From: Phragmites australis
Lineage: Eukaryota > Streptophyta > Magnoliopsida > Poales > Poaceae
DNA: 64,000 nt
Reading direction: 5' to 3'
Assembly: GCF_958298935.1 (NCBI RefSeq)
Contig: NC_084927.1
Span: 38,320,501 to 38,384,500 of the forward strand
Shown: piece after piece, positions 45,540 to 56,605 of the stretch
Layout: each line of letters starts with the position of its first letter
Numbering within the stretch: the first letter of the stretch is position 1
Translations under genes and position numbers: made by a program
Notes under the pieces: generated by a model
What the model was told of the DNA's origin: nothing
What the model saw: the letters and a program-made list of their open reading frames with translations, nothing else
The model's database searches: none

Positions 45540-47100
45540 TCGATCGGCAGGGGACGGAGGCTGCTGGAGTTTTTCGCCGGAGTTGCAGGGGATTCGATTG
45601 GATTCAGGCTAACTCTGCTCTTTGTGCTGGACGGTGAGAATCCCTGCTCTCTTTTTATGCCTAGTTTCACAGCCAACCAGTAGATAAGCCATCCCGATTC
45701 AGTACATTCAATGCAATTAATCCCTGCTGTTCTTTTCCTTCACAACAAAAAATCCCTAATATTTTTTTCATCTCCAAACGGTGCCACGTGTTCCTCTGAC
45801 TAGAAATCAGGGCCGGGCCGCAGATAAAATTTTGCCCCGAGCCCATCTCAAATTACAGGTCCCACTACGTACGTATTATCTCTCAAAAACAAAAAATGTT
45901 AATCTAGGAAGGTGTCACAAACCTCAGTGGATCAAGCACTTGATCAACACTCTCACACAACACCCAATTTCACAAGCTCAGAGATAGGATTAGGCAATCA
46001 ATTCGAGAACACAGTGCGGGATACAGCTTCAGAGAGAAGTAACAGCAATTCTAGACCGAGTAGGAGAGGGAGGAGACTGGGAAGAAGAGTAGCAGAGAGG
46101 AGGAACTCAGGACGAAGAAAGCTGGTAGAGCCGAGGTAAAGAAGAAGCTGCCGTTCTGTTGTTTGTTCCATCCCTCTCCCTGGTGAAGCCGTCCCCTTTG
46201 TATTAGCCCCTCCTGCCGCACAGGCCACGACCAGCCCAGCTCCGCTACACGGCCCACGTACATGACACAAGGCAAAATCGTTCCACCTATATACGTATTC
46301 TCTCAAAAATGGAAAAGCTATTTATGTATTTAATCTAGGAGGGAAACATCATAAGCCATAAATCCCTATAAGGTTACAACTAGTACCAAAATCCCATGAC
46401 AAGCCACCAAATCACATGCTAGATCCATCAGTCCACTACAAGATCTACGCAGGCAAAAATCTGGCAGATGCAACGCAAAGGTACGCTGCTCCCGTGGGGA
46501 AGGAGACTCTCAAATCATCCAGTGAATCACACATGTCATTTACGGCCACCCGCAGCACAACTGCACAAGAAAGTGGTGGAGAAATGCTTCCATTCCCGGC
46601 GCAAGCGTCCCCCAGACCCACCTCGACCCAAGGTCGCCACTGCCGCAACCCGCCGCCCCCGGCGACCCGGAGCTCGGAATGCTCGCTGCGGAGTCCGGCG
46701 AGTGGCGAAGGGGGTGGATCGGAGAGAAACTGCTGAATGCCTATCGATTTGCTTGAAGTGGCTTCTCTGTATCTCTATCAATCTATATATGCTATTGGCA
46801 ACTGAGGAACATACAGCGCCGTTGTTGATACGATTGATCCAAGGTTCCTACAAACACCATAGCTCACGCCTACGCAGATGAATCGCAGCAAGAGATCGAA
46901 TGGGTACAGGCGATTAAACGAGGAGCAATTACCACGCGTATCACCTAGCGGCGCGGACAGGCCAGATGGATTACAGCCGGTACGAGTAGGATCGAGCAAT
47001 AGCACGCTAAAGATATGGATGAATCGATCGGGAAAAGTTGGGATGGTGACCTCACCTGAGCTGCGTTCGGAGACGGTGCAGGCAGCAGCACTGGTGGAAA
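45540..47100 (-). pseudogene. Partial duplicate: promoter of the 36-kb gene plus 5' end of the pyrophosphatase gene
   Basis: 45540-45870 matches 36790-37260 (landmarks CGATCGGCAGG, GATAAGCCATCC, GGTGCCACGTGTTTCC-like). 46350-47100 matches 40700-41600, that is leader exon, 5' UTR intron and flank. The order is the same as at the source, but the pyrophosphatase coding exons (37.66-40.56 kb) are missing and the coding part of the 36-kb gene is not found to the left. It is therefore a decayed tandem segmental duplicate with promoter-like ends but no product. Confidence 0.7.
45913..46267. mobile_element. Short solo LTR
   Basis: 355 bp starting TGTCACAAACC and ending ACATGACA, flanked by GAAGG (45908-45912) and CAAGG (46268-46272), a 4-of-5 target duplication. 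No internal retroelement sequence remains. It split the duplicated promoter block. Confidence 0.6.
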
Positions 47101-48159
47101 GAAGAGTAAAAATTAGTAAATCTTTTCATTTACCCTCGTCAGCTTGTTACGACGTCAGCTCCAGTTTATTAACAAATCAGTCCTTTTTTGTAGGTTAATC
47201 AAGCTTAGCTAGTGTCGAGACCAAAATCGTGCCCTCAAATCCTGGCCGGGCCCCCACCAACGCAACGCCTCGCTCGATACTTGCATTAACCGCAAGCAGG
47301 GCCGAACCGAAGAGAAGAGTGGCAGATGACAGACAGCTTCAGCGACAGGACAGAATTACGGAGGTGCCGTTGAAAAGATTATAGTACACGGGCATAGCAT
47401 GCGTGGCAGCGTAGATGCTGACGATGAGAGAGAGGGCAGAGGAGGCGTGGTGTCTGACTAGAAAGGGACAAACCAGGCATGGCACGGAAGAGAGAGAAAG
47501 AGAAAGAGATGCTTCACACCACTTGCACTGCGCTGCTGGTGCTGGCCCTGTCTCCGATCGTACGAGTATTTCTTTTTGCACAGTAAATCAGATAGATGAA
47601 TAGATATTTTAATAATTTTTTTATAAAATTAATGATTTTCTTCAGTTCAATTACCTGAGGCACTTAAAAAAGAATCATAATAAAGTACCACATAAATACG
47701 TAGCAGAAAAACTACATATATCTGGAAAATTCGTAGACTCCGAAGATAGGATCGAAGAGTCCAGAGATTTCAGAAAGATAAAAAATCAAACTTGAAGATT
47801 CAACAAAAGATGAGTTTTATAGTTAGAATCGAACACTAGATTCTACAGCAAACCAATCTATGACTCTTCCCTATATAAAAATTAAATCGTGAGAAAAGAT
47901 CACTCAAGTATCAAAAGATGAACATCGGATAAAGAAGATCTTCAAGATAATGATTTAAAGGCAAGAGAATTTAAAACCATATCACATATGCATGTTTATG
48001 TGAATTTTATATTTTTAGCATCAAGAAAAATAGCCTCTCAAGTTATTAAAATTTCAGCTAAAAAGAAAAACAAAAAATAATATTGAAAAGGAGAAACTTG
48101 TACATAAGACAAGAAAACCAATATAGAAAAACTAAAATAAGGGGAATTCAAGTATATGT
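47101..48159. other. Intergenic, no feature supported
   Basis: 47170-47600 is GC-moderate and contains GAGAGA runs. 47600-48159 is AT-rich. Open frames at 47339-47603 are short and overlapping. I see no gene or complete element. Confidence 0.4.
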
Positions 48160-49613
48160 AATAAAATAAACTTCATTACTCAAAGAGATCAGTCCTATTT
48201 TACGTGGATTACAAAGATTTTTCTCTCAAAACTCTCACATATTACATAGGCTAAGCACAAATTCTCCTCTCTTGTAAAACTCAAGCACAAAGCTCTCATA
48301 TGGGTGGCATAAGAAGCTCAAATGGATGGTTCAACCTCTCCCATAGCTCCGCCCCTCTATTTATAAGCCTAGAAAATTTGATCCAAAATTTTCTATTTTT
48401 TCCCAAAATACCCCTCTATTATAGTATACTCATACCTACCACTGAGGGCATTTTAGTTTATTTTCTTCTCTATTCATCGAACGGCCTCAGCGCCTTCACG
48501 ACTTGGCTTCGCCTCGATGCAAGCTTTACGATGGTGTCACATACTTCTCTAGTCCTCACACGATTTTGAGACCAACTCGTGAAACCCTAGTATGCTTCTC
48601 AAAGCGTGACTAGTCGTCACTTGCTTTCACCTTAAGCAAGCGCTCTGATGATGACGCGTATTCTCCATCTTATGATCTTGATCGCCAGCAAGTCTCTCAT
48701 GCTCTTGATCCCTCGGACCGTCTTATCACTTGCACCATCATCTCCATCGCTTGACTTTGTCAACACATCATCTTCATCCTCCTTTTCATGCTTTACTTGA
48801 CCTTCATATATATAGCTAAGATCACCCTTGACTCTGTCCGGCTCTTCTTAATCGTCCGGCACCAAACACCCATTTAGCCCCGATCACCTACCATCGACCG
48901 TCAAGTTGCATCCATCTGCTGCACACCATGAAACAAGCAAACATATTTCTCCATACTCCAAAATATTTCCAGGTTAGCACAAAATCAAAAACTTCAACTC
49001 AGAGCATATTTTGCAAAAAAAATGTGAACACCAGATGTTCCAGTGTGTTCTGCTCCTGAAAACCGGACCATCCGGTGAGTGTAATAGTATCTGTTCTAGA
49101 AATTTTTTGCTCTCTGTAAGAAAAGGTCCGGCGGAAGCTTTCGGTGATCTTATCTCCATCACTGAATAATTCGACATATGCCAATCCATCGAACCACCCT
49201 TCTATAACCTCTCTGCAACAAAAAGTCCGGCGCATTCTCCGGTGTTCACAAAGTTAGCACTAGACCATCCGGCGTACATATTCAAACTTGACGCCAAAAT
49301 ACTCTGGTGCTCTCTAATTCCATTGTCAGATCATCCGGAGTTTGCTTTTATTTCTGCTTCAGTACTGAAAATACTGTGGTGCTTACTTCATCGCAACACC
49401 GAACTATCCAGTGTGGTCAAAAACCCACACACCGGATGTTCCGATGAGGCATAATTTTCTGGACTCTAAAACAATCTGCTCCAATTCAAACTTTGGTTAG
49501 CCATAAACAAGATCACACACAAATAAGCTCATGCCAACCAAAATCATTTCAAATCCAACATTGTCAATAACTCATCATATGCAAATCAAGACACATTTCA
49601 ATTTGATTTCTCA
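48160..49613 (-). mobile_element. 3' LTR of the copia element
   Basis: In element orientation it starts TGAGAAATCAAATTG right after the polypurine tract CAAGGGGGGAT (49614-49624). It aligns with 54612-55662. The left limit is set by the last LTR-like sequence (a TTATTTTATTACA phrase) and is soft. The LTR has many CCATCCGGTG / CACCGGATG phrases in both orientations. Confidence 0.7.
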
Positions 49614-51116
49614 ATCCCCCCTTGATGAGTGCATTGACAACCCTCAAAACACAAAGATTTAGATTTGACAAATTGAAGCACGTCCAAGTGAGCAAAACTC
49701 GAGAAAAAGCAAGAAACATGTCACTTGGTATAAGAAAAATTACAAAAGGCTGAAGAGAGACAAAGACAAGCCACAAACCTTAAAAGAGCAAGAAAAACTC
49801 AAGGACTTAAAAACAAATGCTCCCCCTTGTTGAATGCATATTTTTTATTTTTCTTTGAGATTTGTTGCAAATATTCTCATTTCTCTTCTTTTGAAGCAAA
49901 TTTATGCATATTCTCATATTTGTGCATATTCTCTCCCCCTTTGGCAATACAAACATTAAGGAGAAAATATTATGAACATGCAACCCTAAATAAGCTTTTA
50001 CAAGTATACCACAAAGCATTTGTGAGAGTTAGAAATGTCAAAGAGCTCCAAAAGATAGAACGTAGAGCACACAATCGCATAGAGGCTAAAAAGAGATAGT
50101 GACACAAGATCATGAAGCTTGACAAGCTAAACCCGAAGAATTAGTTGACGCATTTAATTTCACATAGCCAAATTATTTTCAAAGTGACCACCGCATAAGT
50201 ATCCACTCGTACCAAGACAATACAAGAATTAAGAACTAGCCAATTTCAACCTTAAACTAGGTAAATAAGTGTTCATGGTAGTAGGTTTTGCAAATGCTCA
50301 CATATGAAATCAAGACTTAGATTGATCAAGTGATTAAGAAGATTTAAACAGTTAGACACATTTCTTTTAATTTCATTTGATCCTCAAGTTGTCTCTTATC
50401 TAAGTAAAGTGTTGCGCGACTAGGTACGACAAACACATTAAAGTTTCAAGACAACCGTATTAGATCATATTTTAGCACAAGTGACTAGATTTTTCATGAT
50501 TATTCGATTTGCTCAAGTTATCAAGATGGTCACAAGATCAAGTTAAGTAGTGCCTTTGCGACACAAAGAACATATGTTTCTCCAAGATTCTATCATTAGC
50601 TAAACATTTAACAAAGACAAAAAAATATAGTGCAATGTTCCTCAATCCACTGTCTTGAACCAAGAAAACCTAGAGCAAGATATTAATCAAACTAGCCTTA
50701 ACATAAGCATTGACTAAACGTAAGGAATTACGAATATGGTTACTAAGAACATAGCATTACATAGCCTACATGATTCATAAAATTATCAAATTTCATCTGA
50801 ATTAAACAAGCTTGCTTGAAATGTATCATATCAAAGTATCAAGAGTCTAAGATTAAAATATTGCTCCACATAACTACTCAACTTAGTCCAAATTCAAGTC
50901 TAGCAATCGAAAACACTAAAGACATACAAGTCAAAGCTCAACTACTATGATGATCTTACATAATGAAATATAATGCAAATGCAATAAAAATAAGATAGAG
51001 TATATACAAATGACAATTCCTCCTCATATAATGTCATAGGGATGGCACACACCAAGCTCTCCTATCAAATTAGCAAATCTTGTAGCATCTAGAGACTTGA
51101 TGAATATATCGACTAG
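49614..51116 (-). other. Copia 3' non-coding internal region
   Basis: About 1.5 kb between RNase H and the polypurine tract. No frame with a recognisable env-like or other domain on either strand. Long 3' internal regions occur in some plant copia lineages. Confidence 0.5.
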
Positions 51117-52480
51117 CTAGTGTTGGGTATCTATGTAGCTCAACTCATTGTCTCGCTTTTTATTGTAATCTCTTAGAAAGTGGAATCTCATATTTATGTG
51201 TTTGGTTCTAGAGTGTTGTACTAAATTGTTGGCTAAGCTTATGGCACTGATGTTATCACACAAAAATGACACACTCTTCAAATTTAACCTAAAATCTCTC
51301 AAAGTAGCAACCATCCATAAAATCTATGAGCAACAGCTAGTAGTAGCTACATATTCAGCTTCAGCAGTAGAGTGTTTGCAAGAAAACCAACACGCAAGAG
51401 AAATACCCAAGAAGTGACAAGTAACAGAGGTACTTTTCCTATCAATTTTACAACCAGCAAAATCCGAATCAGAAAAACCTCGAAAAGAAAGCAAAGAGGA
51501 AGTAGAAAACCAAGTCCATACTCGAAAGTGTGCTTATGGTACCTCAGAATGCGTTTCACCACTTGACGGTGAGACGTCCTCACTAAACACTGGAAGCGAG
51601 CGCACAAGTAAACGACGAAGTGAATGTCGTATCTTGTTGTTGTCAAGTACATGAGAGAGCCAACATGCTCCTATACTCCTGCTATTTCACCCCATAGGCA
51701 TCTTCATCTAGATAAAGCACGGTTGAGGTAGCCATCGGTGTTGTTAAGGGCTTCGCATAACTCATGTCGAACTTCCTCAATAAAATTCTTAGTGCACTTC
51801 ATCTAGTGGACAAATGTACCTTACTTGCTGACCCCATCACATACCGATGCTCTAGTAAGAAAGATCTAAGCCTATCATACAAAGCTCTAGGTGCCTGCTT
51901 AAGCCCATATAAAGCTTTTTCTAAGCTTGTAAACTCTATGTGAGTATTAGGGTGCTCAAAACCTAGGGTTTGCTTAATATAGGCCTCTTTTTGAATGAAA
52001 CAATCTACAAAAGCACTCTTGACATCTATTTGATACAACTTAAAACCCTTGGATGCCATGAATACAAGAAGAATTTGAATGACTTCTAGCCTAGCTACGG
52101 GTGCAAAGATCTCTCCAAAGTCTATCCCCTTAACCTGAGTGAAACCCCAAACCACTAGTCTAGCCTTGTTTCTTATTACAGATCTATCATCCCTCTATTT
52201 ATTTTTGAAAACCCATTTGGTTCCTATGGTATGAACATGAGGAGGTGGTTCTACAAGGATCCAAACTTGATTTCTGTTGAAATTTTCAAGCTCTTCATGT
52301 ATAGCATTAACCCAACTCGAATCAGATAAATCATGTCTAACATCATGGGACTCAAAAGAAGCAATGAATACAGAATGAGTAAAATGAGCATGAGAAGCAA
52401 ATTTAGACCTCGTTACCCTTTCATTGATGTCATCGATCATCGTATGTGGATGATGTCTGTCGGAGGGTGAACTCCTCAAA
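51117..52480 (-). pseudogene. Copia reverse transcriptase and RNase H remnant
   Basis: Reading right to left: 52479-52195 carries the start of the RT domain (DSSWVNAIHEELENFNRNQV, then WVFKNK). 52155-51799 carries VKGIDFGEIFAPVARLEVIQ, YQIDVKSAF and LEKALYGLKQAPRALYDRL. 51652-51560 carries MYLTTTRYDIHFVVYLCARF and VKRILRYHKHT. 51314-51117 carries the RNase H part SVSFLCDNISAISLANN and RTKHINMRFHFLRD. The YVDD box segment is missing or broken, and stops and frame changes separate the pieces. The family copies element RNA into DNA; this copy cannot. Confidence 0.85.
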
Positions 52481-53901
52481 CGGGAATCCGGAGGGACCCC
52501 CTTTGAGATTCGGTGGGGGGGATGATTCTGAACCCGCTTCGTAGGTAAAATAAATGGGAGTAAATAAGATGCGGGTGGAGGTGGAATGATTGGATGCAGG
52601 AAGAAGTAAATGCTCAGGGGATTTTTAGACAGGTTCGGGCCGCACTGAGCGTAACACCCTACTCCTGTGTGTATGCTATAAATACTCTGAGAATGTCTCT
52701 CTGAGGATCTGTTGGGTTACAAGAATATTTGTCTAAGTCTAGAGCTTCGTGCTCCTTGCTCTTCGAGACTCGTTGATGTGTTCCGTGCTTCGGTGTTCGT
52801 CAAGGCTCCTAGACTTGTCCTCTGATGCGCTCAATCTTTTTCCGGGGAGCCCGCCCTGCCTTATGTACCCATCGGGGCGGTAACGTGTCCAGAAAGGATG
52901 GCGCGAGTTCCAAGGTGCCATAAATGGAAAGCAACCATCATGGGCTGCTGCGCGAGGTGACGGGGAGGGTTGAAAACGCACCCCCGTTTGGTCTTGTTCG
53001 TCATCATGCCGCTTTTCAACGGACGCTGCGGGGAGGGCTCACCGGGCAGCCACCGAGCAGCCCTGTGTGCCCGCCCGGTCAAAGCAAGCCTGACACAGCA
53101 GGGCAGCAGGCGGTGTGCCTCGAGCTCTGTGATGTTATCCCAAGGCGCGCCGGATGACGCGTGATGGGATCCGTGCATTAAATGTCCCCACGCCTCCCAG
53201 CCAGGCCGTGGCAGGGACTGACAGCAGGCGTGAGGGGAGTGGTTGGAAGTGACAGACCACGTGCCCTCTTAAATGCAGCATCGGATCTCTCACCAGTTGA
53301 CACGTCACCGCTGAGCCCTTGTGGGGACCACCGACGAAGGACTTCTCAGGCCCTCGGGGAACTGTGAGTGCTCGGGGGCTACTGCTCACAGCTCCGAGTA
53401 CTCTCTCCCAGATATGCCCTCTCTTGGTCCTTGGGGAACCGAGTGCTCGGGGGCCACTGTTCACGGCCCCGAGCACTCTCTCCCGAAAGTGACTGTTCGG
53501 GTCCTCGGAGAACCGAGTGCTTGGGGGCCACTATTCACGGCCCCGAGTACTCTCTCCCGGAACTGACTGTTCGGATCCTCGGGGAACCGAGTGCTCGGGG
53601 GCCACTGTTCACAGCCCCGAGCACTCTCTCCCGGAACTTGACTTTTCTTGAGTCCTCGGGGGACTCGAGTGGTCGGGGGCCACTGTTTGTAGCCCCGAGC
53701 ACCCTCTTCCCGGTACTTGGTCTTCTCGGTTCATCGGGGAACTCGGGTACTCGGGGACCACTGTTCATGGCCCCGAGCATCCTCTTCCGGAACTTGGTTT
53801 TCTCGAACCTCGGGGAGATATCCCCCGAGGGAGGGTGCCACGTGGCACTCTGCTGTTCTGGCCTCGGGACTCGGGGACCCCTGGTTCCCATGTCATTGAC
53901 A
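52458..53901. mobile_element. Gypsy-type solo LTR nested in the copia element
   Basis: 1444 bp from TGTCGGAGGGTGAACTCC to CATGTCATTGACA. Ends are TGTC...GACA. Flanks are ATGTC (52453-52457) and GTGTC (53902-53906), a 4-of-5 target duplication. The copia coding sequence is split exactly here: LLNTFSGD on one side, MIDDINERVTRSKFASH on the other. Long open frames on both strands inside it come from GC-rich repeats. Confidence 0.85.
53340..53820. repeat. Array of about 75-bp hairpin repeats in the solo LTR
   Basis: Six degenerate units, starting near 53358, 53437, 53511, 53585, 53664 and 53740. Each contains GAGTGCTCGGGGGCC and then GGCCCCGAGCACTC, so each unit can fold into a strong stem-loop around CACTGTTCAC. 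Confidence 0.8.
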
Positions 53902-53906
53902 GTGTC

Positions 53907-54215
53907 ACCGCTGAATGTGTTGAGGAGGCTCACACTATGAGTGTACCTCCCCCTCAAACACTACTGGTGCAGATTCAAGAGCAGCTGAAGTGGAAGTAGA
54001 GGCTGCAAGGAAGTAGCGGATCATTCTCGCCATCATAAAGAGCTAGAAGGTCACCATCTACAAAGATGCTCTCGCATATCTCCTGATCACTTGCACACTC
54101 AAGGACAGAACTAGCACAGAGGTTGACTCATCAAAAGTCACATCACAGGATTCTATGATGGTGTTAGTGTCAAGATTGTAAACCATGTAAACATGACTAT
54201 GAAGAGACTACCTAA
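53907..54215 (-). pseudogene. Copia integrase C-terminal remnant
   Basis: The minus strand reads VYMVYNLDTNTIIESCDVTF then DESTSVLVLS, matching the region after the integrase core in copia polyproteins (Y.VYN..T..V.ES..V.FDE). Frames break soon after. The integrase core and protease are absent upstream. Confidence 0.65.
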
Positions 54216-54265
54216 AAAATACCATCGGAAGAACGCGACTTGAACTTGTCAATAATTGCCACGCT

Positions 54266-54595
54266 TTAGGATGAAGCACCGACACCCAAAAACTTCTTGT
54301 GCTTGTTGTAGTCATGGTCACTGTCCTCCTTCTTATTGAGCTTGGGGCAATCCGTCTTGAAGTGGGTAGTGTCAGCACACTCAAAGCAGGCACGAGAACA
54401 CCTCCTCCTCCTGTCTCGACGATTGTTATAGAAGCAGATGAAATTCTTCACAATCAGCACAAGGTCATCATCATCCAGCGTGTCCACCTGCTCCTCTGTG
54501 ACAGAAACCAAGAAAGACAAAGCAAATCCACTCGATAAAGTGTTAGCACAAGAAAAGCCACCTGCAGACTGATTGCCATCACCAAGTTCTCCTAT
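54266..54595 (-). pseudogene. Copia gag C-terminal remnant with CCHC zinc knuckle
   Basis: The frame contains TEEQVDTLDDDDLVLIVKNF then CFECADTTHFKTDCP, a C-x2-C-x4-H-x4-C nucleocapsid knuckle that binds RNA in gag proteins. Asp/Lys-rich HDYNKHKK follows. The N-terminal gag part and the link to protease are deleted. Confidence 0.8.
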
Positions 54596-54611
54596 GGTTT
54601 TCAGGCCAAAC

Positions 54612-55662
54612 CACGAAACCCTAGTATGCTTATCAAGGCGTGACTAGCCGTCACTTGCTTCCACCTGAAGCAAGCGCCCTGATGATGACGCATGTCCTCT
54701 GTCTTGCGATCTTAACAGTCAGCAAGTCTCTCTCGCTCTCGATCCCTTGGGCCGCTTTGTCACTTGCACCGATATCCTCTTTGCTTGACTTTGTCAACAC
54801 GACGTCTTCATCCTCCTTTTCATGCTTTGCTTGACCTTCATGTGTACAACTAGGATCGCCCTTAACTTCACTTGGCTCTCCTTGATCGTCTGGTACCAAG
54901 CACTCGCTTAGCCCCGATCGCCCGTGTAAACTATCAAGTTGTATCCGTCACTTGTACACTATGAAATAATCAAACACATTTTTTCACACTCCAAAACATC
55001 TCCAAGTTAACACAAAATCAAAAACTTCAACTCAGAGCACATTTTGCATAAAACGTGAATACATGATGTTACAGTGTGTTCTGCTCTGAAAATTGGACCA
55101 TTCGGTGAGTATAGCACTATGTGTTCCAAGAAAATTTTGTTCTCTACAAGAAAAGATTCAGTGGAAGCATCCGGTGATATCATGTCCATCACCGGATAAT
55201 CCGACATATGCCAATCCACCGAACTATCCTTCTGCAACCTCTCTGCAACAAAAGGTCTGACGCATTCTTCAGTGTTCACAAACTCAACACCGTACTATCC
55301 GGCGTACATACTTAAACTTAGCATCAAAAATCTTCTCTTTGCAGAAAATACTCCGGCGCTCTCTAAATCTATCACTGGACCATCCGGTGTTTACTTCTAT
55401 TTCTGTTTCAGCACTAAAAATGCTTCGGTGCTTACTTCACCGTAACACTGGACTATCCGGTGTGGTAATAAACCTACACACCGAATGTTTCTGTGAGACA
55501 TAATTTACTGGACTCTGAAATAGTCTGCTCCGATTCAAACTTTAATTAGCCATAAATAGGATCACACATAAATAAGCTCATGCTAACTAAAATTATTTCA
55601 AATCTAACATTATCAATAACTCATCACATATAAAATAAGACATATTTTACCTTGGTTTCTCG
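54612..55662 (-). mobile_element. 5' LTR of the copia element, truncated at its inner end
   Basis: Direct match to 48590-49613. The outermost base pair reads CG where TG is expected (CGAGAAACC). The roughly 430 bases equivalent to 48160-48590 are missing, so U5 and the primer-binding site were lost in a deletion joining the LTR to gag. Confidence 0.7.
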
Positions 55663-55770
55663 TAACGATGAATGTTGATTCTAAAAACGATTCAACATAC
55701 TGTAATGTTACAGCAAGTAAAGCCGATCAAGATGACAAAGAGAGAGGTTAGGATTAAGATGGCTAAAATC

Positions 55771-56363
55771 CAAAATTAGATAATATACACTATCGTATTT
55801 ATCGTAATAGATAATATATCATCGTATTTATAACTTTAGCATCGTATTCATCACCTCATTTATCGAAAACTGACTTTCGGTACATCGTACGTCAAAAAAC
55901 ACGGGCTCAACCATATTCGGCATACTATGTGTCAAATATGACACTTTTACCCATATTCAACATCAAAAAATACACCTTATATACCAAAAATCAGGTATAT
56001 TCGGCACACGAGGTATTGAATATCGTACTATAACCCATATTCGGCATCTCATATATTGAAAATAAGGTGTATTCGACATATAAGATGTCGAATATGGCCT
56101 GCACATGAGGTTCTTAATATAAAATGATAGCATCAAAGTACCCGTAGCCGGTACAATCCATATTCGACATACGAGTTGCCGAATATGACATTATAGTCCA
56201 TATTTAACACCTCATATACCGAATACATCTGATTTTCGGTATATGAGGTGCCGAATATGTCATATTTAGCACATGATGTGTCGAATAAATAAGGTGTTGA
56301 ATATGGATGCTAAAATTATAAGTACGATGATATATTATATATGCTATCTAATTTTAAATTTTG
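55771..56363. mobile_element. Foldback/MITE-like element with ATATTCGGCA repeats
   Basis: Ends are long imperfect inverted repeats: CAAAATTAGATAATATACAC on the left. The reverse complement of the right end starts CAAAATTTAAAATTAGATAG. Both continue through ATATATCATCGTA to TTTAGCATC. The interior has a dozen or so variants of ATATTCGGCA/TGCCGAATAT in both orientations. No coding region. No clear target duplication, so the superfamily is open. Confidence 0.65.
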
Positions 56364-56605
56364 ACGCGTTAAGAAAGAGGTGTATTTTTCGGTCGCTCGT
56401 CGTCAGGAGGGCCGGAATGCACCCCAGCACTAGCTAGCTTAGCTAAGCTAGTATGTCGTGTGAGGTGTCCAGTCCAGGCTCCAGAAGTCCATTACCTTTT
56501 TCTCTATCTCGCCGGCCGGCCCGGCCCCTTCCTTCCTGCAGCTAAAACCAGTCCCTTCCCTTCACCGGCAGGCAAATCTGCATTCTAGCGCGAGAGGCCG
56601 GATCG

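Larger units (their letters stand above)
48160..55662 (-). mobile_element. Decayed copia retrotransposon with nested solo LTR
   Basis: Two direct LTR copies (48160-49613 and 54612-55662) enclose minus-strand gag and pol remnants in the order gag, integrase tail, RT, RNase H. A gypsy solo LTR (52458-53901) is inserted in pol. Protease and the integrase core are missing, deleted near 54215-54266, and the inner end of the 5' LTR with the primer site is missing too. The element cannot move by itself. Confidence 0.85.

Noticed and set aside
45296..45676. 126-codon minus-strand frame
   Set aside because: Spans the duplicated promoter and a short tandem repeat; not related to the coding exons of the 36-kb gene.
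46416..46881. Frames of 106 and 137 codons
   Set aside because: They cover the duplicate of the pyrophosphatase 5' UTR intron; the source region at 40.8-41.1 kb is non-coding.
49827..50099. 90-codon plus-strand frame
   Set aside because: In the 3' non-coding region of a minus-strand copia element; AT-rich, no domain.
53368..53957. Open frames of 140-190 codons on both strands
   Set aside because: They lie in the GC-rich hairpin array of the solo LTR; the repeats keep several frames open at once and no domain is seen.
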